DNA from: Lachnospiraceae bacterium
Lineage (GTDB): Bacteria > Bacillota > Clostridia > Lachnospirales > Lachnospiraceae
NCBI GenBank assembly: GCA_003453515.1
Contig: DMLD01000197.1
Span: 1-7,442 of the forward strand
Direction of reading: 5' to 3'
Length of the DNA stretch: 7,442 nucleotides
In this document: piece by piece, positions 1 through 7,154 of the stretch
How the letters are laid out: every line of letters begins with the position of its first letter
How positions within the stretch are numbered: the stretch's first letter is position 1
Translations under genes and position numbers: made by a program
The notes under the pieces: model-generated
What the model was told of the DNA's origin: nothing
Databases searched by the model: none
The model's input: the letters and a program-made list of their open reading frames with translations, nothing else

Positions 1-542
1 ACGGCTATGCGGTGTGCAGGGAGCTGCGCAAGGACTACCTGACTCCGGTCATCATGCTTTCCGCCAAGACCGAGGTCTTTGACAAGGTACTCGGGCTGGA
101 GCTGGGCGCTGACGACTACATAAGCAAGCCGTTTGACAACAAGGAGATGGTGGCAAGGGTAAAGGCCGTGCTCAGAAGATATGAAAACGGCTCACATGTC
201 ATCAGTGAAAAATCAAACGATACTCCGCCTGATGATGTCGTGATCTGCGCAGATCTTACCATAGATCACAGCAATTACACCGTGATCCAGGGAGGCATAC
301 CGATAGACATGCCCCCCAAGGAGCTCGAGCTTTTGTACTATCTGGCTTCGCACCCGAATCAGGTCTTTACCAGAGAGCAGCTGCTTGACCGGATATGGGG
401 ATATGAGTATGTTTCCGAGACAAGAACAGTCGATGTACATATCAAACGCCTTAGAGAAAAGCTGAACGAGCACGATGACTACTCCATCGCGACCATCTGG
501 GGTATCGGATACAGGTTTGAGGTCAAAAAGGAGACAAAATGA
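1..542 (+). CDS. OmpR/PhoB-family response regulator, 5' end missing
   Basis: Cytoplasmic DNA-binding response regulator, phosphorylated by its partner kinase to control transcription. The reading frame is open to the left edge (first full codon at 3, reading GYAVCREL), so the start and the phospho-acceptor Asp lie outside the window. The GTG at 12 is internal and not the true start. What remains of the receiver domain shows the conserved Ser in IMLSAK and the conserved Lys of ISKPF (codon 126-128), with the GADDY signature before it. A linker of about 20 residues follows. The C-terminal winged helix (about 230-530) has the family hallmarks: KELELLYYLASHPNQVFTR, the TRTVDVHIKRLREKL recognition region and the IWGIGYRFE hairpin. 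It overlaps the kinase gene by 4 bp (ATGA). It resembles the WalR/PhoP/ResD branch, but the regulon cannot be read from sequence. Confidence 0.95.
   Translation, partial: GYAVCRELRKDYLTPVIMLSAKTEVFDKVLGLELGADDYISKPFDNKEMVARVKAVLRRYENGSHVISEKSNDTPPDDVVICADLTIDHSNYTVIQGGIPIDMPPKELELLYYLASHPNQVFTREQLLDRIWGYEYVSETRTVDVHIKRLREKLNEHDDYSIATIWGIGYRFEVKKETK
528..533 (+). promoter_or_regulatory. Ribosome binding site of the histidine kinase gene
   Basis: AAGGAG lies 5 nt before the ATG at 539, inside the last codons of the response regulator gene. It supports this start and allows independent re-initiation in addition to coupling through the ATGA overlap. Confidence 0.8.
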
Positions 543-1993
543 AGCGCAAGAACAAAAAGCATATCTTTCATATATTCGGGAAAACGACCCTTTTCAAGAA
601 GCTCCTTGCCTTCTACCTTGTCATAGTGGTCATATCCTTTTACTTCATGCTGGCAGTAGGTCGAAGCTACATATATGATCAGGTTCTGACTGAGACCACC
701 ACCTCTATAGAGGGAGCTGCGGATCGTCTTATAAAATCGGGACTTGCAGGCGAGAGCTACAGTCTTGAGACTCTACAGGCAGAGCGCTCATCCTTTGATG
801 TGGCGGCTAAAGCTGCGGGATGTCAGGTCCTCATCATCCGCGACAACGGTGATATTATCCTCGACACGGAGAAGGATGTAAGCAGGCCCTACTACAATGT
901 CATCGAACACGGCGCCGGTGATTTCATACACCAAAAGGCGACCTATGACTTCTCTATCGGCGGCTATCTGGGAACCTCCTGCCTGTGCATATCCATTCCT
1001 CTGCACCACAGCGATCTGTTCCACGGCTATCTTATATTTGCCCACAGCAACGCCTTCATCACGAATAGGGCGGACTTTTACTACAACATACTTTTGAACG
1101 TATACTACATAGTTATCGGGCTTTTGCTGCTGACCTACGTGGGGATATTTTTCTTCTGCTTCATGCCTCTTAAAAAGCTGCGCGAGGGAAGCAAGGATTT
1201 TTCCATAGGAAGAGACAACCCGCCGATCATCATCCGCTCCAACGACGAGTACGGCGAGATGGCGCAGACGCTGAATGTCCTTGGTGCCGAGCTTTCAAAA
1301 TTCGATGACTACCAAAGAAAATTTTTGTCCAATATATCACATGATTTCCGCTCGCCGCTGACCTCCATACACGGCTATCTCCAGGCATTCAAGGATGGGC
1401 TCATACCGCCGGAGAACGCGGATCACTACTACGACATACTGCTTTCGGAGACTGACAGGCTGACCAAACTGACCAACGAGATCATAGATCTGAACTCCTA
1501 TGACAAGGACAACATTCTCCTTGGCATCAAAAGCTTCGATATCCACGCGACCATAGACAGTGTCATAAATGCCCTCGTAGGGCAGGCAGAGCGTCACAGC
1601 ATACGCTTTGCGACCGATCTGGCGGTTGACGGTCCTCTCATGGTGGAGGGCGATCCGGACAAGATACATCAAGTCCTCTACAACCTGACGGAAAACGCGA
1701 TCAAGTTCAGCTACGACAACTCCACGATACGGGTCTCTACCTCCATACAAAAAAATCGCGTCCTGATCTCGGTACGCGATTCCGGTATAGGTATCCCCAA
1801 GGATGATGTCAACAGCATATGGGATCGTTTTTACAAATCGGATCTCTCACGCGGCAAGGACAAGACCGGCACGGGTCTCGGACTCTCCATCTGCAAGGAG
1901 ATCATCACGGCTCACAAGGAGACGATCGACGTTGTCAGCACGGAGGGCGCGGGCTCGACCTTTACCTTCAGGCTTCCTCTCAGCGCCAGCTGA
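539..1993 (+). CDS. Sensor histidine kinase, two membrane segments, HAMP, HisKA, HATPase
   Basis: Membrane kinase that phosphorylates the response regulator encoded just upstream. It has 484 residues, a normal length for this class. A basic N-terminus is followed by TM1 (about 22-40), an extracytoplasmic sensor of about 140 residues, TM2 (about 184-208), and HAMP (about 209-258, with the DEYGEM motif at 236-241). The HisKA dimerisation helix has phospho-acceptor His268 in SHDFRSPLTS. The catalytic domain has an N box (NLTENAIKF, Asn386), G1 box (DSGIGIP, 414-420), F box (FYKSD, from 431) and G2 box (GTGLGLS, 444-450), so all elements for activity are present. The sensor part contains CQVLIIRDNGDIILDT (95-110), which looks like a Cache/PAS-like strand pair; the ligand is unknown. 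SHDFRSP replaces the commoner SHELRTP. The 3' end overlaps convergently with trmL by 14 bp. Confidence 0.96.
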   Translation: MKRKNKKHIFHIFGKTTLFKKLLAFYLVIVVISFYFMLAVGRSYIYDQVLTETTTSIEGAADRLIKSGLAGESYSLETLQAERSSFDVAAKAAGCQVLIIRDNGDIILDTEKDVSRPYYNVIEHGAGDFIHQKATYDFSIGGYLGTSCLCISIPLHHSDLFHGYLIFAHSNAFITNRADFYYNILLNVYYIVIGLLLLTYVGIFFFCFMPLKKLREGSKDFSIGRDNPPIIIRSNDEYGEMAQTLNVLGAELSKFDDYQRKFLSNISHDFRSPLTSIHGYLQAFKDGLIPPENADHYYDILLSETDRLTKLTNEIIDLNSYDKDNILLGIKSFDIHATIDSVINALVGQAERHSIRFATDLAVDGPLMVEGDPDKIHQVLYNLTENAIKFSYDNSTIRVSTSIQKNRVLISVRDSGIGIPKDDVNSIWDRFYKSDLSRGKDKTGTGLGLSICKEIITAHKETIDVVSTEGAGSTFTFRLPLSAS

Positions 1994-2489
1994 GTCTGTG
2001 CAGATGCCCCTCTCTCTCCAGACTGTCAAACCCCCACTGTCTCATCACCTCGTATGAGACTATGGCTACGGCGTTGCTCAGATTCAGGGATCTGATGTCA
2101 GGTGCCATGGGTATGCGTATCGCCGTATCCTCATGATCTATGAGTATCTCCTCCGGTATTCCCGCACTTTCCTTGCCAAACATGATGTATGTATCTCTCT
2201 CGTATTCCACATCGCAGTAGGTCCTCTTTGCCTTGGTGGAAGCCATGTATATGCGGGCATCCGGCTGATTCCCGTGGAAATTTTTGCATAAAAAATCGGG
2301 ATAACTCTCGTAGGTTGTGACCTCAAGTTTATCCCAATAATCCAGCCCTGCGCGCTTGACCCACTTGTCCTCGATGGAGAACCCCATCGGCTTTATCAGG
2401 TGGAGCCTTGCTCCTATAGCTACGCAGGTACGCCCAATATTGCCGGCATTCTGCGGAATCTCCGGCTCATGTAATACAATGTTCAGCAC
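1980..2489 (-). CDS. trmL: tRNA (cytidine/uridine-34) 2'-O-methyltransferase TrmL, SPOUT family
   Basis: Cytoplasmic SPOUT methyltransferase that uses S-adenosylmethionine to methylate the ribose 2'-OH of wobble base 34 in tRNA-Leu isoacceptors. The 169-residue product starts MLNIVLHEPEIPQNAGNIGR, very close to known TrmL proteins. Motif 1 is NIGRTC (17-22), motif 2 FGKESAGIP (104-112), and motif 3, which helps form the trefoil-knot cofactor site, is IPMAPDIRSLNLSNAVAI (126-143). PMGFSIEDKWVKRAGLDYW (34-52) is also typical of the family. The start is a GTG at 2489-2487, chosen because the family alignment begins there and AGGAG sits 7 nt upstream; the nearby ATG at 2492 is out of frame and hits a stop at once. 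One base separates it from cheX, so the two are probably co-transcribed. It is about ten residues longer at the C-terminus than usual, and this tail overlaps the kinase gene end. Confidence 0.95.
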   Translation of the reverse strand: MLNIVLHEPEIPQNAGNIGRTCVAIGARLHLIKPMGFSIEDKWVKRAGLDYWDKLEVTTYESYPDFLCKNFHGNQPDARIYMASTKAKRTYCDVEYERDTYIMFGKESAGIPEEILIDHEDTAIRIPMAPDIRSLNLSNAVAIVSYEVMRQWGFDSLEREGHLHRLSWR

Positions 2490-2490
2490 A

Positions 2491-2961
2491 TCAGCTCTCC
2501 TGTTTCAATGCCAGGAAGAGATCGATACCCCCACCGTCAAACACCATAGGAACACACAGGGACTTGGTGTAGCTCGAAGTAAAGCTTACCTCACCGTGTG
2601 AGAGTGTCGGCGGTGTAATATCTATACCGATACCTGATGAAGAAAATACCGTAGAAGCGTTACCCATGATCATATTTCCAAGCTCGGAAAGCGCCGAAGA
2701 CGCAAAATCATCAATAACTGTTATCTCTGTCATACACATCTTGGATGCGATGGCACAGGCGTTTGGCTCTGACATGGCGATCAGCACCTGACCACGCATC
2801 TCGCCCGTTACACCTACTATGATAACCCAATCATCCTTACCAAAGCTGGCTTCCTTAAGCAGTGGCTTCTGGATGGCAACTTCAACAAAGCACACATCCT
2901 GCAATATCTTCTTTGCTGTCATCAAAAATGGATTGATATGTTCAGCATTGAGTGTTGCCAT
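2491..2961 (-). CDS. cheX: CheX-type chemotaxis phosphatase (CheC/CheX/FliY family)
   Basis: 156-residue cytoplasmic protein of the CheX family, which dephosphorylates CheY-P as a dimer. The start MATLNAEHINPFLMTAKKIL is characteristic (NAE.INPF). The catalytic signature E-x-x-N is present once, in SELGNMIMGNA (Glu93, Asn96), as in CheX; CheC and FliY usually carry two. The VIIVGVTGEMRGQVLIAMSE strand region (46-65) and the PTLSHGE segment (118-124) also fit. The start ATG (2961-2959) has AGGAGG 8 nt upstream. No other chemotaxis gene is visible in the window: it lies alone between an aminotransferase gene and trmL, behind its own promoter. Because several members act on receiver domains, a target other than CheY is possible, but that is inference. 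Confidence 0.9.
   Translation of the reverse strand: MATLNAEHINPFLMTAKKILQDVCFVEVAIQKPLLKEASFGKDDWVIIVGVTGEMRGQVLIAMSEPNACAIASKMCMTEITVIDDFASSALSELGNMIMGNASTVFSSSGIGIDITPPTLSHGEVSFTSSYTKSLCVPMVFDGGGIDLFLALKQES
2497..2501 (-). promoter_or_regulatory. Ribosome binding site fixing the GTG start of trmL
   Basis: AGGAG on the minus strand lies 7 nt upstream of the GTG at 2489-2487, within the last codons of cheX. The good spacing supports the unusual GTG start and translation coupled to cheX. Confidence 0.75.
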
Positions 2962-2969
2962 ATCGTCAT

Positions 2970-2975
2970 CCTCCT
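2970..2975 (-). promoter_or_regulatory. Ribosome binding site of cheX
   Basis: A full AGGAGG on the minus strand, 8 nt before the ATG at 2961, predicting efficient translation. Confidence 0.85.
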
Positions 2976-3003
2976 ATCATACAAATCGACTAGACACAGA
3001 AAT

Positions 3004-3032
3004 AGTATAACACATTTATCTTCTCGTGTCTA
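3004..3032 (-). promoter_or_regulatory. Sigma-A-type promoter for cheX-trmL
   Basis: Minus-strand TAGACA (3032-3027) and TATACT (3009-3004) are separated by exactly 17 bp. Each box differs from consensus (TTGACA, TATAAT) at one position. The -35 box lies in the last codons of the aminotransferase gene and the -10 box lies just after its stop. The predicted transcript starts near 2997, giving a leader of about 35 nt before the cheX ATG. No terminator is seen between the aminotransferase gene and this promoter, so read-through from the upstream operon is also possible. The start site is predicted only. Confidence 0.7.
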
Positions 3033-4176
3033 CAAAATCTTTTATCTTCTCGAGCGCATTTTTCAGATTCTCGATAGAGTATGCGTATGAAATCCTCAAA
3101 AATCCCTCCCCGCATTCGCCAAAAGCGGTGCCGGGAACCACCGCAACACGCTGCTCGTTCAACAGACTTCCGGCGAACTCCTCGGAGGTAAGTCCCGTGA
3201 CCTCTATGCTTGGAAATACATAAAAGGCACCCATCGGCTCAAAGCATGTCAGCCCCATCTCATTGAGACTTTGAACCAAAAACCGCCTCCTCTGGTCGTA
3301 ACTCTCCCTCATATACTCGACGTCCGCATCGCCGTTTCTCATGGCTTCTATCGCCGCATACTGTGACGTCGTAGGTGCACACATGATCACATACTGATGC
3401 ACCTTTATCATCTGCTTAAGTATATTGACCGGAGCTGCAGCGTACCCAAGGCGCCATCCTGTCATCGCATAAGCCTTTGAAAAGCCGTTGATGACTATGG
3501 TTCTCTCCTTCATACCGGGAAGCGAGGCTATGGATACATGCTTCTCATCCGTATAGGTCAGCTCTGCATATATCTCATCCGAGAGAACAAACAGATCGTG
3601 CTCTTGTATGACATCTGCTATGGCCTTCAGATCCTCCCGGCTCATAACAGCACCCGTCGGGTTGTTGGGAAATGGCAGCACGACCATCTTTGTTTTATCT
3701 GTTATGGCACTCTTTAGCTTCTCAGGTGTCAGCTTGAAGCGATCAGCTGACGAAAGCGGCAGTCTCACGGGTGTCGCTCCGGTAAGCGTCACGCATGGCA
3801 GATAGGAAACGTAGCAGGGCTCCGGAATGATGACCTCATCTCCGGGATCAAGCATCACGCGGCACGCAAGATCGATTGCCTCCGAGCCTCCGACCGTGAT
3901 AAATATCTCGTCAGGATCGTAGTCAAGAGAGAACCTGCGCTTCAGATACCTTGTTATCTCAGTTCTTAGCTCTATGAGTCCCGCGTTGGACGTATAGAAG
4001 GTCCTGCCCTTTTCTAAAGCATAGATACCTTCCTCCCTTATATGCCAGGGCGTGTCAAAATCAGGCTCTCCGACTCCGAGCGAGATGACCCCCTCCATGG
4101 TACTTGCAAGGTCAAAGAACCTTCTTATGCCGGATGGCTTAAGAGACGTAACTTTCTTGGATAAAGGATCTCTCAT
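3016..4176 (-). CDS. PLP-dependent class I/II aminotransferase, PatA-like
   Basis: 386-residue fold-type I aminotransferase that moves an amino group between an amino acid and a 2-oxo acid, in the cytoplasm. Key residues can be placed: Lys234 in INGFSKAYAMTGWRLGY forms the Schiff base, Arg242 contacts cofactor phosphate, Asn172 (in FPNNPTG), Asp200 and Tyr203 (LSDEIYAELTY) contact PLP, Tyr61 lies in FYTSNAG, and Arg361 in LRISYAYS would bind the substrate carboxylate. The SGIRRF start and HQYVIMCAPTTSQYAA segment are like Bacillus PatA, an aminotransferase with broad substrate use, though the substrate cannot be fixed from sequence. The ATG (4176-4174) overlaps the stop of the Lrp gene by 4 bp. 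Only a distant, weak AAAGG precedes it, so translational coupling is likely. The pair with an Lrp-type regulator suggests amino-acid-responsive expression. Confidence 0.95.
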   Translation of the reverse strand: MRDPLSKKVTSLKPSGIRRFFDLASTMEGVISLGVGEPDFDTPWHIREEGIYALEKGRTFYTSNAGLIELRTEITRYLKRRFSLDYDPDEIFITVGGSEAIDLACRVMLDPGDEVIIPEPCYVSYLPCVTLTGATPVRLPLSSADRFKLTPEKLKSAITDKTKMVVLPFPNNPTGAVMSREDLKAIADVIQEHDLFVLSDEIYAELTYTDEKHVSIASLPGMKERTIVINGFSKAYAMTGWRLGYAAAPVNILKQMIKVHQYVIMCAPTTSQYAAIEAMRNGDADVEYMRESYDQRRRFLVQSLNEMGLTCFEPMGAFYVFPSIEVTGLTSEEFAGSLLNEQRVAVVPGTAFGECGEGFLRISYAYSIENLKNALEKIKDFVDTRR

Positions 4177-4658
4177 GGTGTTATCAACTGCCTTTCATCG
4201 GTATCCTTGAGCTTCTCCAACGGGATACCGTGTTCTTTGTATTTTTTCAAAACGAAGTAGGTGGCACAGCTGACCACGCTCTCCATAGGCGCCAGCTTGC
4301 TCGTCACGAATCTGGCGACCTCCTTCATACTGCTTCCGTCTATGATAACCGTAAAATCAAAGTTACCGCTCATCAGATACACGTCTTTGACCTCGTCAAA
4401 CTGGTATATCCTTGCTGCTATCTTGTCAAATCCGCGTCCTCTCTCGGGCGCAGTCTTCACCTCGATAACGGCGGTCACTCTCTCATCGCCTGTCTTGTCC
4501 CAGTTGATGAGCGTCGGATATCCGCAGATGATACCCTCCTGTTCCATCTCATGGATCATTTTCTTGATCTCATCGGGCGAGCACTCAAGCATCGCTGCCA
4601 GATCCTTTGTCGAAAGTCTCGCGTTCTTCGCAAGGTTTTTTAGAATTTTATCTCTCAT
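4173..4658 (-). CDS. Lrp/AsnC-family transcriptional regulator
   Basis: 161-residue regulator of the feast/famine family, which binds amino acids and controls amino-acid metabolism genes. The N-terminal helix-turn-helix (about 1-48) reads KNLAKNARLSTKDLAAMLECS followed by the IKKMIHEMEQEGIICGY wing. The RAM ligand-binding domain (about 60-140) contains VYLMSGNFDFTVII (93-106), the family's ligand and oligomerisation signature. A tail of about 20 residues follows, ending in DERQLITP. The start chosen is ATG 4658-4656: the frame stays open to 4736, but those extra 26 codons overlap the previous gene, do not look like the family, and lack a ribosome site, whereas AGGAG/AGAGG elements precede 4658. 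It overlaps the HypE-like gene by 11 bp and the aminotransferase gene by 4 bp. It probably regulates this operon or the aminotransferase step; that is inference. Confidence 0.93.
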   Translation of the reverse strand: MRDKILKNLAKNARLSTKDLAAMLECSPDEIKKMIHEMEQEGIICGYPTLINWDKTGDERVTAVIEVKTAPERGRGFDKIAARIYQFDEVKDVYLMSGNFDFTVIIDGSSMKEVARFVTSKLAPMESVVSCATYFVLKKYKEHGIPLEKLKDTDERQLITP

Positions 4659-5688
4659 GATCACACCTCTCCTGCTTAAGTGCCTTGTACAACTCATCTG
4701 TTCCCGGCGGCTCCAGATATCTTTTCTCGTCCTCACCGCCTCTGACTATCCTGTCTGCGCCCTCTATCACATATCCTATCACTGCTGCGTGGATGCCCGC
4801 ACTTTCGAGCATGTCAACCAGAAGATTGCCCTTTGCAGTGCCGATTAGCATTGATCCGCTGGACATGAGCATATAGGGATTTATATCAAATACCTCGCAT
4901 ATCTCTATGGTCTCCTGACGGATCGGGATCTTGCGTATGTCCACCTCAAATCCCACATCCGAAGCAACGCCCATCTCCCACAGCGCGCCGAATATGCCGC
5001 CCTCTGTCACATCGTGCATGGCTGATATGCCGACCTCTCTGGCGATCTCGCTCTCGGGCATGACATTCATCAGCTCGGAAAAACGCAACGCCTCACGCAC
5101 TATGCTTTCCGGCAGCTCCTTTCTAAGCACATCCCCGCGCTCAGCCGCCAGTATCGCCGAGCCCTCAAGCCCGATCCACTTGGTTATGACGAGCTCATCA
5201 CCCGGGCGAAGACCCGATGTGGCAAAAAGCTCCGATCTCGCCGTCTTACCGACTCCGGTCATGGACACGAGCGGACGGTTCACTGCATCCGTCACCTGTG
5301 TGTGTCCGCCGAGGATCTCAACATTGTACTGCTCCGAAAGCTTGACTATATCCCGCATGATCGAAGCGAGCTCTGCCTCGGTGCTCCCGACAGGCATCGC
5401 TATATCTATGAGCACTCCTATCATCTTGGCTCCCGACGCCGCCACATCATTGGCAGCGATCTGAAAAGCGATCTTTCCGACCTCATTGGTAGTCCCCGCC
5501 ATCGGATCCACGGTAAATACGAATGCCTCATCCTCACCAGCCTCTATCGCCGAACAGTCCTCACCCACTCCCACATGTATGAGAACCTCGGGGCGCTTTA
5601 CCTTCAGCTGGCTTAGCACAGCCCTCTTAAGGATCTTTTCCGGTACTCTGCCGATATCCAGGATATTATCCTCCGGATTCTTGTTCAT
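4648..5688 (-). CDS. AIR-synthase/HypE-like protein of uncertain function
   Basis: 346-residue protein of the PurM/HypE/SelD/ThiL superfamily, whose members bind ATP and activate an acyl or similar group. Visible motifs are GVGEDCSAI (41-49, glycine-rich start with acidic Asp44), TVDPMAG (59-65), NDVAASGA (80-87), GGHTQVTDAVNRP (127-139) and SAMHDVTEGGIFGALWEM (222-239, the superfamily's HDVTEGG loop). Such proteins are often labelled hydrogenase maturation factor HypE, but HypE ends in a carboxy-terminal cysteine (PRIC-type) that accepts the carbamoyl group. Here the end is LKQERCDHER, with Cys342 five residues from the terminus and no PRI. No hyp or hydrogenase gene is nearby. The start at ATG 5688 is chosen because the frame open to 5790 would overlap the VanW gene and encode an unrelated Arg/Lys-rich stretch. 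Substrate unknown. Confidence 0.85.
   Translation of the reverse strand: MNKNPEDNILDIGRVPEKILKRAVLSQLKVKRPEVLIHVGVGEDCSAIEAGEDEAFVFTVDPMAGTTNEVGKIAFQIAANDVAASGAKMIGVLIDIAMPVGSTEAELASIMRDIVKLSEQYNVEILGGHTQVTDAVNRPLVSMTGVGKTARSELFATSGLRPGDELVITKWIGLEGSAILAAERGDVLRKELPESIVREALRFSELMNVMPESEIAREVGISAMHDVTEGGIFGALWEMGVASDVGFEVDIRKIPIRQETIEICEVFDINPYMLMSSGSMLIGTAKGNLLVDMLESAGIHAAVIGYVIEGADRIVRGGEDEKRYLEPPGTDELYKALKQERCDHER
4666..4673 (-). promoter_or_regulatory. Ribosome binding site that decides the Lrp-gene start
   Basis: AGGAGAGG on the minus strand, 7-10 nt upstream of ATG 4658 depending on which core is used. It lies inside the end of the HypE-like gene. It is the reason for preferring 4658 over the upstream in-frame start at 4736. 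Confidence 0.65.
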
Positions 5689-5695
5689 ATACCCT

Positions 5696-7144
5696 TTACT
5701 CCTCCTCGTCATCATTCTCTTCTTCATCGTCGGCAGGAGCTTTAGTCGCCTTCGGTTTTTGGGTCTTTGCCGGCTCCTCGACCTTGGCACTGCCCTTGGT
5801 CACATACCTTGCCACTGCCTTATATGAGCTTGAATTGATCTGCTTTTTGGTGGTCTTGCCGTTTTGTGTGACGACCTTCCACAGCACCGCCTCATATCCT
5901 ATATGGGCGCTCTGTGTCACTTCCATATATGTCGTGGGCTTTGTCGGATCAAGCTTTACTATATCCTCGCCCGGCTCTATGGTCTTGAGCACCTCGGATA
6001 CGAACTCGACCTTCCTCGACGGATCCCTGGTCTCCTCACCGTACACATTGAAGTATATAGTCCCGTCGCCGGCGCTTCCCAGTATCATCACCGGCACATC
6101 GGAGTTGTTCCTGAATTTAAAATCCTTATAATCTCCTGCTATCGCGGCATCCATGGAGGGCTTCACATAGCTTACCACCATGGAGTGAGGCGCTCTCTCA
6201 ACGATCTCCAGCTCTGCTCTCAGCACCGCGTTGTAAAGCGTTGTTGATACCTGGCAGACTCCTCCGCCTATCGAGTCGACCACCTCTCCCTTGCTGTACG
6301 AGGGTGCGGAATAGTAGCCGTTCTCCTCGGTCAGCGGTGATATGGTATCATGCACGGAAAAGGTCTCCCCCGGCATGACAACACTTCCGTTGATAAGGCT
6401 TGCCGCATTTGCCAGATTCTTGGATCTTGTGACATTGGATGCGGTATAATTCGTTGAGAAGCTGCCTATCTTGTCCTTGCATCTTCTGGCTATCTCATCC
6501 GTCACCTTCGGTTCCTTTACGGTGACGACAGCCTCAGCCTCTATATCGCCCTCTGTCACGGTATCTATCTTTTCCTTGATAACCGACACGGTCGCATCCA
6601 CATCGACCGACAGCCCTGTCTTTGCCTTAGTATAGGTGATATGCCCATCAACAAGCTTCACAGCGGCATCCTTGGGCTTTTTCGCCTTCTTGCCGACCTT
6701 CTTCTTCACAAACTTCGTAAGCTTTGCATCAGAATAGGTAAAGTTCAGCGTATAGTTCACGTGCTCCGCTGCCACGCGCTTTATCTCGGCATAGTTCGTA
6801 AAAACGTTCCCCTCCTTGCCGATCCTCATCGCACGGTCAACTATGTCGTTCTCAGCTACCCTGTACTCGAGGTCGCTAAGCATGGTCTCGACATTTTTCC
6901 CGTTGACATCCACGATGAGAGCACGATTGATCTTGGTCGCGGCAAAATCATCTATCACCTTTTTGACCTGATCGGCGTTCATCCCACCGATGCTCGTATT
7001 CTCTATGTATACTCCTTCAACAACGAGATTGTCGTCGGGCTTATTTTTCATATAAAAGATCATCACATACGACAAAATCAGCATGATCATGATAAGGATC
7101 ACGAGAAATGCCGGAAGATAGTGAGGTCTGTTTTTTGTTCTCAC
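5696..7144 (-). CDS. VanW-family membrane-anchored envelope protein (YoaR-like, VanW, G5-like)
   Basis: About 482 residues. A short basic N-terminus and one hydrophobic segment (about 11-32) anchor the protein with the bulk outside the cell. A YoaR-type putative peptidoglycan-binding region (about 85-205) follows, then the VanW domain (about 225-365) with FSTNY, MPGETFSVHD, the strongly conserved GGGVCQVSTTLYNA, and FKFRNN. A G5-like segment (about 375-450) comes next, then a Lys/Pro linker and a very acidic tail (last 12 residues nearly all Asp/Glu). VanW proteins occur in some vancomycin-resistance clusters, but most, like this one, are chromosomal envelope proteins of unknown activity; nothing here indicates resistance. 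The start is either GTG 7153 or GTG 7144. AGGAG at 7159-7155 is only 1 nt from the first but 10 nt from the second, so 7144 is preferred. First gene of the four-gene operon. Confidence 0.92.
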   Translation of the reverse strand: MRTKNRPHYLPAFLVILIMIMLILSYVMIFYMKNKPDDNLVVEGVYIENTSIGGMNADQVKKVIDDFAATKINRALIVDVNGKNVETMLSDLEYRVAENDIVDRAMRIGKEGNVFTNYAEIKRVAAEHVNYTLNFTYSDAKLTKFVKKKVGKKAKKPKDAAVKLVDGHITYTKAKTGLSVDVDATVSVIKEKIDTVTEGDIEAEAVVTVKEPKVTDEIARRCKDKIGSFSTNYTASNVTRSKNLANAASLINGSVVMPGETFSVHDTISPLTEENGYYSAPSYSKGEVVDSIGGGVCQVSTTLYNAVLRAELEIVERAPHSMVVSYVKPSMDAAIAGDYKDFKFRNNSDVPVMILGSAGDGTIYFNVYGEETRDPSRKVEFVSEVLKTIEPGEDIVKLDPTKPTTYMEVTQSAHIGYEAVLWKVVTQNGKTTKKQINSSSYKAVARYVTKGSAKVEEPAKTQKPKATKAPADDEEENDDEEE

Positions 7145-7154
7145 TCCAATCACA

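Noticed and set aside
1337..1750. Minus-strand open frame opposite the kinase catalytic region
   Set aside because: It lies fully inside the kinase gene, whose motifs are all in frame, and has no features of its own.
4659..4736. N-terminal extension of the Lrp-type regulator by 26 codons
   Set aside because: It overlaps the HypE-like gene further, has no ribosome site, and does not resemble the family; ATG 4658 has good ribosome-site elements.
4261..4848. Long plus-strand open frame opposite the Lrp and HypE-like genes
   Set aside because: No ribosome site or family resemblance; it is a shadow of well-supported minus-strand genes.
5689..5790. N-terminal extension of the HypE-like protein (Arg/Lys-rich)
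   Set aside because: It is the out-of-frame reading of the acidic tail of the VanW-like gene; the family-like sequence begins at ATG 5688.
5696..7144. Vancomycin resistance gene
   Set aside because: VanW-domain proteins are common chromosomal envelope proteins; no vanA/vanB-type ligase, vanH, vanX or vanRS context is present.
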